Shown here: positions 1-6,198 of the stretch, piece by piece | How the letters are laid out: each line of letters begins with the position of its first letter | How positions within the stretch are numbered: position 1 is the stretch's first letter | Assembly (NCBI GenBank): GCA_018056585.1 | Contig: JAGPFK010000069.1 | Coordinates: 1-7,200, forward strand | Direction: 5' to 3' | DNA length: 7,200 bases | Source of the DNA: Clostridia bacterium | Lineage (GTDB): Bacteria > Bacillota > Clostridia > Saccharofermentanales > UBA5734 | The notes under the pieces: generated by a model | The model's input: only the letters and a program-made list of their open reading frames with translations | Databases searched by the model: none | Told to the model about the DNA's origin: nothing | Position numbers and translations under genes: made by a program

Positions 1-7
1 TCTCACA

Positions 8-41
8 GAACCGGACTTGATAGTCTCCCATCATCCGGCTC
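8..41 (-). ncRNA. Group II intron domain V (catalytic hairpin)
   Basis: The minus strand from 41 to 8 folds into the canonical 34-nt domain V. A 9-bp lower stem (GAGCCGGAU with GUCCGGUUC, including G-U pairs) leads to a 2-nt AA bulge, then a 5-bp upper stem (GAUGG with CUAUC) closed by a GAGA tetraloop of the GNRA type. The AGC catalytic triad lies at the second to fourth bases of the lower stem. It begins three bases after the stop codon of the intron protein, as expected for an ORF in domain IV. No base lesion is visible, so the ribozyme core looks competent. Seven further bases (7-1) begin the linker to domain VI. Confidence 0.93.
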
Positions 42-44
42 TTC

Positions 45-1289
45 TTAACCAGCCGTCGGGCGTATGCCCATTTCCCAGTGGGTGAAGAGATTGGGCCTGG
101 TTGCTGCAACCTTCCCAAGCCAGTTTAGCGCAGCGACAAGCCGCCGTTTAAACCGCTTGTATTTCCTCATCACCCATCTGGCAAGACTGAGATTCACATC
201 CGATAGAACCTTGTAGACCTCACTGGCAGTGAACTTGCTAAAGTAATTTACCCAACCTCTGATGATGGGGTTCACCTGCTCTGCCAGTTCCTCTATGGTC
301 AGTTGTGTCAACCGCCGCAGCCGCTTGATCTTTTCTTGAAGACTTTTTTCGGCGCTTTTGCTGACAGCCGGGGTAAATCCACAGAAGTATTGACCTTTCT
401 TTGTTCGGACCATCCTTCTGCGAAAGGTGTACCCTAGAAAATCAAAACTTGTGTGTTCGTGATTTTCTCTTCTGTTGTCATCTTTGCAGTATACAATCCG
501 GGTTTTTGTGGGGTGTAGCTCCAGTTTGCATCCACTCAATCTGTTCTTTAGCCGTTTCAGTATGATTTCGGCTTCTTCCTTGCTGTTGCAGTGAATGACT
601 CCATCGTCAGCATATCGAACCCATGGGTTCCGCGGCAATCTTGTTTCCATCCAGCAGTCGAACGCATAGTGCATAAAAAGATTGGCCAGAATGGCACTGA
701 TGACTCCACCCTGAGGGGTTCCAGCCGTTCTTTCCACCCTTTGTCCATCCGGCAGCACCATCGGCGCCTTCAGAAAACGTTCGATGTAGAGGACCACCCA
801 CCGTTTCTCCGCATGCTTTCTGACCACTTGCATCAGCAGCTCATGGTCTATGTTGTCAAATAAGCCTTTGATGTCGAACTCGATCAGCCAGTCATACTTC
901 CAGCATCTTTCGCGGGTCACGGCTACTGCTTCCACGGCTGATTTGCCTGGCCGGTAGCCATATGAATTCTCGTAAAAGATCGGCTCCACAGTCGGCGCCA
1001 GATTTTGGTATACTACCATCTGGGCGACCCTGTCATTGATTGTCGGTATGCCTAATAGTCTTTCGCCTTCTCCACTTTTCTTCGGAATGCTCACACCTCT
1101 GACTGCCTGCGGGAAGTAACTCCCTGAGGACATTCGGTTCCATAGTTTGTACAGATTGTTCTTGAGGTCTTTTTCGTATTCCTCAAAATCAACTCCGTCA
1201 ATGCCGGGGGCACCTCGATTGGCTTTCACCTTTTTATAGGCTCCCAGCACCTCTTGTTGTGAAATCTCAAACGGTTTTTCCTGTCTCAT
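45..1289 (-). CDS. ltrA: Group II intron reverse transcriptase/maturase, class D
   Basis: A multifunctional intron-encoded protein that binds the intron RNA, helps it splice, and reverse-transcribes it into a DNA target. The 414 residues carry RT domains in order: the GAPGIDG block near 26-32, SYGYRPGKSA at 109-118, FDIKGLFDNI at 138-147 with catalytic Asp139, TPQGG at 191-195, and the YADD active site at 226-229 (Asp228, Asp229). Domain X (maturase) follows with RGWVNYF at 344-350 and a basic stretch near 371-383. The protein ends soon after LFTHW (401-405), a C-terminal block resembling that of class D proteins. There is no HNH endonuclease domain, and the length is close to RmInt1 (about 419 residues). 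The ATG at 1289 has GGGAGGAG just upstream, spaced by a few T residues. The ORF looks intact, with all catalytic aspartates present. It lies wholly in intron domain IV. Confidence 0.96.
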   Translation of the reverse strand: MRQEKPFEISQQEVLGAYKKVKANRGAPGIDGVDFEEYEKDLKNNLYKLWNRMSSGSYFPQAVRGVSIPKKSGEGERLLGIPTINDRVAQMVVYQNLAPTVEPIFYENSYGYRPGKSAVEAVAVTRERCWKYDWLIEFDIKGLFDNIDHELLMQVVRKHAEKRWVVLYIERFLKAPMVLPDGQRVERTAGTPQGGVISAILANLFMHYAFDCWMETRLPRNPWVRYADDGVIHCNSKEEAEIILKRLKNRLSGCKLELHPTKTRIVYCKDDNRRENHEHTSFDFLGYTFRRRMVRTKKGQYFCGFTPAVSKSAEKSLQEKIKRLRRLTQLTIEELAEQVNPIIRGWVNYFSKFTASEVYKVLSDVNLSLARWVMRKYKRFKRRLVAALNWLGKVAATRPNLFTHWEMGIRPTAG

Positions 1290-1836
1290 AAACTCCTCCC
1301 TTTCCGGTTGATTTCGATCCAGGGTTGATTAAGTGAGCCCCTTCGCTCCACGGCCATTACGCCGCTTCTTCACTACTACGAGCTCATCCGCCCCTGTGCG
1401 CGACTTCGATACTTGCATCCTTGCGTTTGTGCGCTTGGATTCTTCTCTTGCCATTCGCGCTACAGGTTCTCCTGTTCCTTTTCGAAGCCTGTATCACAGT
1501 CCTACAATCTATGCACCGGCCGCCGTCTGATCAGTAAGCAGACTCCCTTCAGACTTATCCCAGCATTTCCCTCCTACACTGGTTTTGACGAGCACAGTTC
1601 CTGTTATCGATGCTTTACGACTGTTCACTTTCGTTTAGCTCCGTGATACGCACCTGACTGCTTTTGCAGCCTTTTCCCAATGCGTTCAGCACCAAAGACA
1701 TGGATCTTCAGCACCCATGGGCGGTTTGAGGCCTGTATCTGCATACCGACCTCGGAAGACCTTCTTCCATCTTCGAAAAAGCTTGTTTTCGGACGCCTCC
1801 TTTCTTTCTTATCCGTCCTACTTTTCCAGGACACAC
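1290..1836 (-). ncRNA. Group II intron 5' ribozyme region (domains I to IV)
   Basis: This 547-nt stretch has no real gene and is structured intron RNA. It starts with GTGTG at 1836-1832 and a short hairpin. Further in comes the conserved domain I type sequence GATAACAGGAACTG (roughly 1610-1597), similar in layout to the Ll.LtrB segment before its EBS loops. Next is a hairpin CCAG...CTGG with a purine-rich loop, then the EBS1 hairpin (GTCTG at 1554-1550 pairing with CAGAC near 1529-1525). Close to the ORF, the GAGCTCGTAGTAG segment (about 1385-1373) matches the Ll.LtrB domain III arrangement by eye. Domain IV begins shortly before the ribosome binding site at about 1299-1293. Several short plus-strand ORFs cross this region, but none has protein-like composition or a start signal. 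The domain assignments are by pattern recognition, not by a covariance model. Confidence 0.85.
1544..1549 (-). other. Candidate EBS1 (exon-binding site 1) of the intron
   Basis: On the minus strand, 1549-1544 reads AAGGGA, in the loop of a hairpin closed by GTCTG (1554-1550) and CAGAC (1529-1525). It is perfectly complementary to TCCCTT, the six bases of the 5' exon directly before the intron (1842-1837, minus strand). Position in the loop of a domain I hairpin and the exact six-base match both fit the known EBS1-IBS1 target recognition. A chance match is possible but is made less likely by the location. Confidence 0.75.
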
Positions 1837-2126
1837 AAGGGATCCAGGTTGAAGCTTACAGCCCGTTGATGAGAGGCCACGTGACGGATGAACCTGTATT
1901 GGTCGATCTTTCCAAAAAATACAATAAAACACCCGCTCAAATCGTTCTGCGCTGGGATCTGCAGAGTAAAGTAGTCTGCATTCCCAAATCTGTGCATGCC
2001 CATCGAATAAAGGAAAACGCCGATATTTTTGATTTTGTTATATCCGATGATGACATGAAAACCATCGACAGCCTCAACCGCAACAAACGTTTTCTTCCGG
2101 ATCCGGATGAAATGGATTTTTGTTGA
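1837..2126 (+). pseudogene. Aldo/keto reductase, C-terminal part cut off by the group II intron
   Basis: The 3' end of an NADPH-dependent aldo/keto reductase gene, an enzyme that reduces aldehydes or ketones in the cytoplasm. The 95 full codons from 1839 begin GIQVEAYSPL, the segment that normally lies around two thirds along a reductase of about 275 residues. TPAQIVLRW (31-39 of the fragment) follows, then IPKSVHAHRIKEN (48-60), the family's third signature, which binds the 2'-phosphate end of NADPH. The catalytic Asp, Tyr, Lys and His lie in the N-terminal part, which is missing here and should be beyond the intron's other end. The open frame continues leftward into intron antisense sequence, but that part is not protein-like. 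The intron lies on the opposite strand, so it cannot be spliced from this gene's mRNA, and the gene is probably inactive. It ends DPDEMDFC and a TGA, with no further damage, which suggests a recent insertion. Confidence 0.9.
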
Positions 2127-2223
2127 ATCTTGATCGTCTTCTTCAGATCTGTTTCAATGATGGCTTTGACAATTGAACCGACTCTTTTGGCATTTTAACA
2201 GCGTTTCTTTGTGACAGACAGGC

Positions 2224-2264
2224 AGAGCCGCCTCGGTTACCGAAGCGGCTCTTATCGTTTTTTT
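2224..2264 (+). terminator. Rho-independent terminator after the aldo/keto reductase gene
   Basis: The stem AGAGCCGC (2224-2231) pairs with GCGGCTCT (2245-2252), continued after one C-A mismatch by TCGG/CCGA around a TTA loop. Seven T residues follow at 2258-2264, slightly removed from the stem. It lies about 100 bases after the reductase stop; those 97 bases (2127-2223) show no gene. On the minus strand no T run follows the hairpin, so for the converging transporter operon it would be a weaker stop, if one at all. Confidence 0.85.
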
Positions 2265-2285
2265 GTTACTGATCAAATTATAATT

Positions 2286-3956
2286 TTAAGCTTTTTTCCA
2301 GACATCATAGGCTGCCTGGTAAATCTCCATATACTCTTTGATGCCCATTCGATCAAGATCATTCAGATAATTGTCAAAATTGGCTTCAATATCCAAATCA
2401 CCCGTGATGAACCGCGCCATGGACTGTACAACATAAGCATTGACATCGGCGCCGATCGAAGCAATTTTCTTCTGATCTTCCGCTGAAAAATAAAGTCTCG
2501 GCAAAGGCTGTTTCCAGTAAGGCACCAGGTTCTTATCCACTTGCTCATTGATGTAGTCATTCAGCGGATTCCATACAACCGGCAGTGTATAGGCGCCGAT
2601 ACCAGGTGTTCTTGATCCGGAGTTCGGTGTGAGTTTCTTGGCTCGATATTCTTCAAAATTACTGAATCCTTCCGGGATTATCAACTTGCATTGCGTTTTT
2701 TCTGGATTCGTGTACACATAATCTTCACCTTCAATGCCGCGCATGAGGACGAGAGCCCCCTCACTTGAATAGAGCCAATCGACCATGCGAAGGGCGGCTA
2801 CAGATTTTTCTTCGTCGCAGTTCTTTGTGATGGCAAAGGCGCCAGGGCGAACCGGGTTGAGCTTTAGCCATTCCCTGGTTCCTTCGGGAGTCAAAAGAGG
2901 CGGCAAGGCAATATAATGCTCATTTTGATCTTCTGGAACGACAAGGAAGGGTCCTGGATTAACAAATCCGCCGAGGATCTGCACGTCCTGCTTGCCTTTA
3001 GCCTTGAGTTGTTCATTGGTCTGAGAAAAGGATTCGGGATCCAATAATCCTTCTGTATAGAGCTTATTCATATACAGCAGAAAATCCTTGAAGATGGGCT
3101 GATTCGGTGCAAACACAAGTTTATCATTTTTATTTGCAATATACGTTTCAGGATCGACCGTCAGTCCCCAGTAGGATAACATCAGACGCAGGTCGAGCGG
3201 ATCATTTAAATCTTTAAATGACAATGGGATCTCATCGTCAGGATCTCCGTTTTTATTGGGATCCCCATCTTTAAAGGCCTTAAGGACCGTGTAAAATTCA
3301 TTAAGTGTTGACGGGATCTCCAGTTCCAGTTCATCACACCATACTTTATTAAACCAGAGTTTTTCTGTCAAATCGCGCGGCATGTCATTCACAAAGGGCA
3401 AGGTATAGATATGTCCGTCTGGGGTGGTTATATCTTTTCGGACTGTTGGCTGTTTTTCGATCAATGCCTTGAAATTGACAGAATACTTATCAATTAATTC
3501 CTCCAAGGGAAGCAAGTATCCTTGGGGTCCATAAGTCATCTCGTCATTAGCGGTCAAGACACAGCCAAAGAAAATATCAGGCAGATTATCGCCGGCAAAA
3601 GCCAAGTTTTTCCGCTCTTCCCAATTTTCAGCCGGAACCGTGATAAATTTGAGCTTAATGTTTGATCGTTCCTGAAGGACTTTAAAAAATTTGAGGTCTT
3701 CCCACTCACCTTGTGTTGGGGCGCGTGCGCCCATTAATGTGAGGGTAATAGGCTCATAGACAACAGGGAACTGACTTTCCAGATTGATATTTGCCAGCTT
3801 GTCTTTTCCCGTTGTGGCGGTCGTTGCTGTTGAAGTGGTTGCGCCGGTTGTCGATCCCTGTGTTTCAGTTGTTGTACTTTTACCATTGCAACTGGTAATG
3901 GCAGCTATCAACAGAATAAGACATGTCATAATGGCAATTGCTTTTCTAACACTCAT
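2286..3956 (-). CDS. Extracellular solute-binding lipoprotein of a sugar ABC transporter (LplA-like)
   Basis: The substrate-capturing part of the transporter, anchored on the outer face of the membrane. The 556 residues start with a lipoprotein signal peptide: basic MSVRK, a hydrophobic core, and the lipobox ITSC with the lipidated Cys23. A Thr/Ser/Gly-rich linker spans about 27-50 and probably holds the binding domain off the membrane. The mature part resembles the large family 1 binding proteins of the LplA/LipO type: GDNLPDIFF (122-130), LPFVND (186-191), an acidic loop D230-GDPNKNGDPDD-E242 resembling a calcium-binding EF-hand loop, and a C-terminal helix region ending near GIKEYMEIYQAAYDVWKKA. 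The ATG at 3956 is preceded by AGGAGGG (3971-3965) with an 8-base spacing. It is the last gene of the operon, 97 bases after the second permease. The substrate cannot be read from sequence; an oligosaccharide is likely. Confidence 0.93.
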   Translation of the reverse strand: MSVRKAIAIMTCLILLIAAITSCNGKSTTTETQGSTTGATTSTATTATTGKDKLANINLESQFPVVYEPITLTLMGARAPTQGEWEDLKFFKVLQERSNIKLKFITVPAENWEERKNLAFAGDNLPDIFFGCVLTANDEMTYGPQGYLLPLEELIDKYSVNFKALIEKQPTVRKDITTPDGHIYTLPFVNDMPRDLTEKLWFNKVWCDELELEIPSTLNEFYTVLKAFKDGDPNKNGDPDDEIPLSFKDLNDPLDLRLMLSYWGLTVDPETYIANKNDKLVFAPNQPIFKDFLLYMNKLYTEGLLDPESFSQTNEQLKAKGKQDVQILGGFVNPGPFLVVPEDQNEHYIALPPLLTPEGTREWLKLNPVRPGAFAITKNCDEEKSVAALRMVDWLYSSEGALVLMRGIEGEDYVYTNPEKTQCKLIIPEGFSNFEEYRAKKLTPNSGSRTPGIGAYTLPVVWNPLNDYINEQVDKNLVPYWKQPLPRLYFSAEDQKKIASIGADVNAYVVQSMARFITGDLDIEANFDNYLNDLDRMGIKEYMEIYQAAYDVWKKA

Positions 3957-4053
3957 AAAAAATACCCTCCTTTAAATTTTTTAGAAATCTGATGATTTTT
4001 ATCTTCTTCGGTTTGAACGGCCTGACTGCCTGATTTGTATGAGAAAATCATTA

Positions 4054-4959
4054 TTAGCCCTTAATGGAACCAATCATGACACCCTTGACAAAATAGCGCT
4101 GAAGGAATGGATAAAGGATCAGCATGGGCACTGAAGCAACAATAATCAAAGCATATTTAATAATTTCTGACACACGTTGCAATTGATCGGCCTCAATCAG
4201 ATCTGTCACCATTTCTGACATTTGTGACTGGATTAAAATTTCTCTCAAGATCAATTGTAAAGGATACAATTTGCTGTCATCCAGATAAAGCAAGGCTGTA
4301 AAATATTCATTCCAGATGCCGACAGCATAATAAAGAGCAATGACGGCTATAATAGCCTGAGAAAGAGGAACAACAATACTAAAAAAGAAACGTGTGTTGC
4401 CACAGCCATCAATCTCGGCCGCTTCGAGTAATTCATCGGGAATGGTTGTGCTGAAAAAGGTCCGGGCAATGATGACATTGGTCATACTGACAGCCGAAGG
4501 CAAGATGATTGCCCAGATGGTATTGAGCATGTTCAGGTTTTTGATGAGTAAATAAGTTGGGATCATGCCGCCGCTAAAGAACATTGTAAAAACCATAAAT
4601 GCGGTCAGAACACCGCGGCCGACCAGATCACGCCGCGACAAAGCATATGCGCTGGTCAGTGTAAGCGACAGACTGATGAAGGTCCCCAGCGTTGTATACA
4701 TGATTGAATTACGGTAGCCTTTCCAGATTCTATGATCACGAAACACGCGCTGATATCCTTCCAAAGTAAAGCCTTTTGGAAACAGCCAGACCTTCCCTTG
4801 ATAAATCGCCTCCGGCTCAGAAAATGATGCACTGAGAACAAAAACGAGTGTATAGAGGATAGAAAGACAAACCAGAGTAAGAAAAATGTAAACAAAGATA
4901 TAAAAGAGCAGATCTGACAGTGATTTTTGTTTGAGTTTTCTTAATTTAATTCTGGCCAC
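4054..4959 (-). CDS. Carbohydrate ABC transporter permease, LplC/YtcP type
   Basis: One of the two membrane subunits forming the sugar channel. From the chosen GTG start (4959-4957) the protein has 301 residues, the usual size. Several hydrophobic segments are visible, starting at about 17-44. The EAA loop that contacts the ATPase reads EAAEIDG at 179-185 with the conserved Pro at 198. The C-terminus FVKGVMIGSIKG is typical of this subfamily. An ATG at 5088 would add 43 residues, but these lie entirely inside the preceding permease gene and read like an out-of-frame shadow. The GTG has a run GAGGGGGG seven bases upstream, overlapping the stop of the upstream gene, so the two genes are only 13 bases apart and probably translationally coupled. 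Confidence 0.93.
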   Translation of the reverse strand: MARIKLRKLKQKSLSDLLFYIFVYIFLTLVCLSILYTLVFVLSASFSEPEAIYQGKVWLFPKGFTLEGYQRVFRDHRIWKGYRNSIMYTTLGTFISLSLTLTSAYALSRRDLVGRGVLTAFMVFTMFFSGGMIPTYLLIKNLNMLNTIWAIILPSAVSMTNVIIARTFFSTTIPDELLEAAEIDGCGNTRFFFSIVVPLSQAIIAVIALYYAVGIWNEYFTALLYLDDSKLYPLQLILREILIQSQMSEMVTDLIEADQLQRVSEIIKYALIIVASVPMLILYPFLQRYFVKGVMIGSIKG

Positions 4960-4972
4960 AGCGGATCCCCCC

Positions 4973-5938
4973 TCACCAAAGGCTTGTTTCACTAAGCCGG
5001 CGAGAAATAGCATTAACCGTGATGATAATGGCAAAATTAATGACAGAATTAAATAGATCAACCGCTGTTGCAAAACTAAAATCAGCATTGATCAGGCCAA
5101 TTTGATAGACATATGTTGAGATAACCTGACTAACACTCATATTAAGTGGTGTCTGCATCAAAAAAACTTTTTGAAAACCAACATTCATGATGCTTCCTGA
5201 ACGCAAAATTAATAGGATGATGATCGTCGGCAAAATGCCTGGAATTTCAATGTGCCAGATTCTTTGTATTCGATTCGCTCCATCAATGATAGCTGCTTCA
5301 TGCAACTCAGGACTAATGCCTGATAAAGCAGCGATATAAATAATGGATGACCAGCCCATATTTTGCCAGATGTCTGAAAGAACATAGATGGTCCGAAACC
5401 AGCGGGCCGATCCCATAAAATCGATCGCTTCACCCCCCAACGCACGAATCGCAATATTCACAAGTCCATTACGCAAAGCCAGAAACGCAAAAAGCATACT
5501 GACAACAACGACAACGGAAATGAAGTGAGGTGCGTATGTCACCGTTTGAACAAATCGTTTAAATTTTTCATTTCCCACTTGATTAAGCATCAAAGCAAGC
5601 AGGATGGGCGGCCAGAATCCAAAAAACAGCGTATAGAAACTGAGAGCTATTGTGTTGATGAGAACGGCTTTGAATTGAAAAGAATTAAAGAATCGACGAA
5701 AATGCTCAAATCCGACCCATGGGCTTCCCCAAATGCCGTGTGTGGCAATAAAGTCTTTAAAGGCAATCTGAATACCATACATTGGGCCATAACGGAAAAT
5801 TAGAAAGTACAAAACAGTTGGCAGTAAAAATATATATAAATCGTAATTTTTTTTAATTGCCTGCCATTTACTTTTCCGCTTTATCCCGCTGCCAAGTCTC
5901 CCAACCGTCTCGGTATTCGTAACAATTCCTTTTTTCAT
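4973..5938 (-). CDS. Carbohydrate ABC transporter permease, LplB type
   Basis: The second membrane subunit and first gene of the operon. With the ATG at 5938 it has 321 residues, normal for LplB. A basic N-terminus (KRKSKWQAIKKNYDLY) leads into the first membrane segment (FLLPTVLYFLIF, about 37-48), followed by RYGPMYGIQIAFKDF, characteristic of this family. The EAA loop is EAAIIDG at 214-220 with Pro233. The last helix is near 297-310. The frame is open up to 6118, but the extra 60 residues would run over the predicted promoter and lack family resemblance. The chosen ATG has GGGAGGAG upstream with a spacing of 10 bases, somewhat long. No ATPase gene is present in the window; transporters of this class commonly use a shared MsmX-like ATPase encoded elsewhere. 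Confidence 0.94.
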   Translation of the reverse strand: MKKGIVTNTETVGRLGSGIKRKSKWQAIKKNYDLYIFLLPTVLYFLIFRYGPMYGIQIAFKDFIATHGIWGSPWVGFEHFRRFFNSFQFKAVLINTIALSFYTLFFGFWPPILLALMLNQVGNEKFKRFVQTVTYAPHFISVVVVVSMLFAFLALRNGLVNIAIRALGGEAIDFMGSARWFRTIYVLSDIWQNMGWSSIIYIAALSGISPELHEAAIIDGANRIQRIWHIEIPGILPTIIILLILRSGSIMNVGFQKVFLMQTPLNMSVSQVISTYVYQIGLINADFSFATAVDLFNSVINFAIIITVNAISRRLSETSLW

Positions 5939-5980
5939 CGGGTTATTGCTCCTCCCAGCGGCCTCTGGATAACTGTGCAA

Positions 5981-6018
5981 ATAAACAAAATATGGTTTGC
6001 AAACTCTGAATTGTTTAT
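5981..6018. promoter_or_regulatory. Concentric dyad, candidate operator at the start of the transporter transcript
   Basis: Two nested inverted repeats share the same centre (between 5999 and 6000). The outer arms are ATAAACAA (5981-5988) and TTGTTTAT (6011-6018); the core is the 10-bp palindrome GTTTGCAAAC (5995-6004). The dyad lies directly downstream of the predicted transcription start of the transporter operon, where a bound protein would block the polymerase. A role as a repressor operator is inferred; the core fits badly as an RNA hairpin because it leaves no loop. Confidence 0.55.
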
Positions 6019-6026
6019 CTATATAG

Positions 6027-6055
6027 ATTATATTGGATGTAGGATGTTTGAACAA
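6027..6055 (-). promoter_or_regulatory. Predicted sigma-A promoter of the transporter operon
   Basis: On the minus strand, TTGTTC (6055-6050) and a perfect TATAAT (6032-6027) are separated by exactly 17 bases. Transcription would start near 6020, leaving a leader of about 80 bases before the first permease gene. This is the best promoter match in the 260-bp divergent region. No transcript data support it. Confidence 0.7.
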
Positions 6056-6067
6056 GAGAGTAAAATA

Positions 6068-6107
6068 TGCACAATCTTGTCTTTTTCTACAGCCCTTCGG
6101 TTGTGCA
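6068..6107. repeat. Spaced inverted repeat TGCACAA/TTGTGCA
   Basis: TGCACAA (6068-6074) and TTGTGCA (6101-6107) are perfect complements separated by 26 bases, so the arms are 33 bases apart, about three helical turns. The pair lies between the two divergent promoters, upstream of both. Such spacing would place both half-sites on the same DNA face, fitting a regulator that binds paired sites. The function is inferred and chance is not excluded. Confidence 0.4.
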
Positions 6108-6112
6108 GAATA

Positions 6113-6130
6113 AAACAAGTCGGCTTGTTT
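6113..6130. promoter_or_regulatory. Inverted repeat AAACAAG-TCGG-CTTGTTT, candidate operator
   Basis: Perfect 7-bp arms, 6113-6119 and 6124-6130, flank a TCGG spacer. It ends seven bases before the -35 box of the glycoside hydrolase promoter. The right arm shares TTGTTTAT (6125-6132) with the outer arms of the dyad at 5981-6018, so one regulator could bind both. No regulator gene is in the window to match it to. Confidence 0.5.
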
Positions 6131-6137
6131 ATGACAA

Positions 6138-6166
6138 TTTACACAAACCGTTCGCTGCCTTACACT
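6138..6166 (+). promoter_or_regulatory. Predicted sigma-A promoter of the glycoside hydrolase gene
   Basis: TTTACA (6138-6143) and TACACT (6161-6166) are separated by 17 bases. Transcription would begin near 6173, giving a leader of about 25 bases with AGGAGG at 6187-6192. Both boxes match the consensus at four of six positions, so this is a moderate promoter that may need activation. Confidence 0.55.
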
Positions 6167-6198
6167 AATAATATGTCTATTCAGTCAGGAGGTTACCG

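Larger units (their letters stand above)
1..1836 (-). mobile_element. Group II intron, RmInt1-like (class D), 3' end outside window
   Basis: A self-splicing ribozyme and retroelement read on the minus strand. The 5' end is placed at 1836, where the minus strand reads GTGTG, the usual group II start (GUGYG). It is followed at once by a small GUCCU/AGGAC hairpin. After that come a long structured leader (domains I-IV), the reverse transcriptase ORF, and a 34-nt domain V at 41-8. Domain VI with its branch-point A and the 3' splice site should lie left of position 1. The 5' boundary is supported independently: it falls exactly where aldo/keto reductase coding sequence stops on the other strand, and the six exon bases before it pair with a candidate EBS1. 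The visible length of 1836 nt plus a short domain VI fits the usual size of about 1.9 kb. No IBS2-EBS2 pairing was resolved. Confidence 0.93.

Noticed and set aside
1649..1653. GTGCG on the minus strand as an alternative 5' end of the intron
   Set aside because: It lies only about 40 bases before the conserved domain I segment, too short for the first part of domain I. The sequence beyond it is not reductase coding sequence, and no exon-EBS match was found there. The site at 1836 satisfies all three tests.
1333..1834. Short open frames on both strands in the intron leader
   Set aside because: They cover structured intron RNA, overlap each other, and show no recognisable protein features.
1680..1838. 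N-terminal part of the open frame running into the reductase fragment, as a real 148-residue protein
   Set aside because: The first 50 or so residues are the complement of intron ribozyme sequence and do not resemble a reductase. The frame is open by chance and there is no ribosome binding site supporting a start.
2211..2486. 91-residue plus-strand open frame over the terminator and the end of the solute-binding gene
   Set aside because: It starts before the terminator hairpin and then runs antisense to conserved solute-binding protein sequence.
4960..5088. Upstream ATG start for the LplC-like permease
   Set aside because: The added 43 residues lie inside the LplB-like gene in another frame. 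The GTG at 4959 has a strong purine-rich site and gives the usual family length.
5939..6118. Upstream ATG start for the LplB-like permease
   Set aside because: It would add 60 residues unlike the family and run over the predicted promoter and dyad. The ATG at 5938 has a GGGAGGAG site and gives 321 residues.
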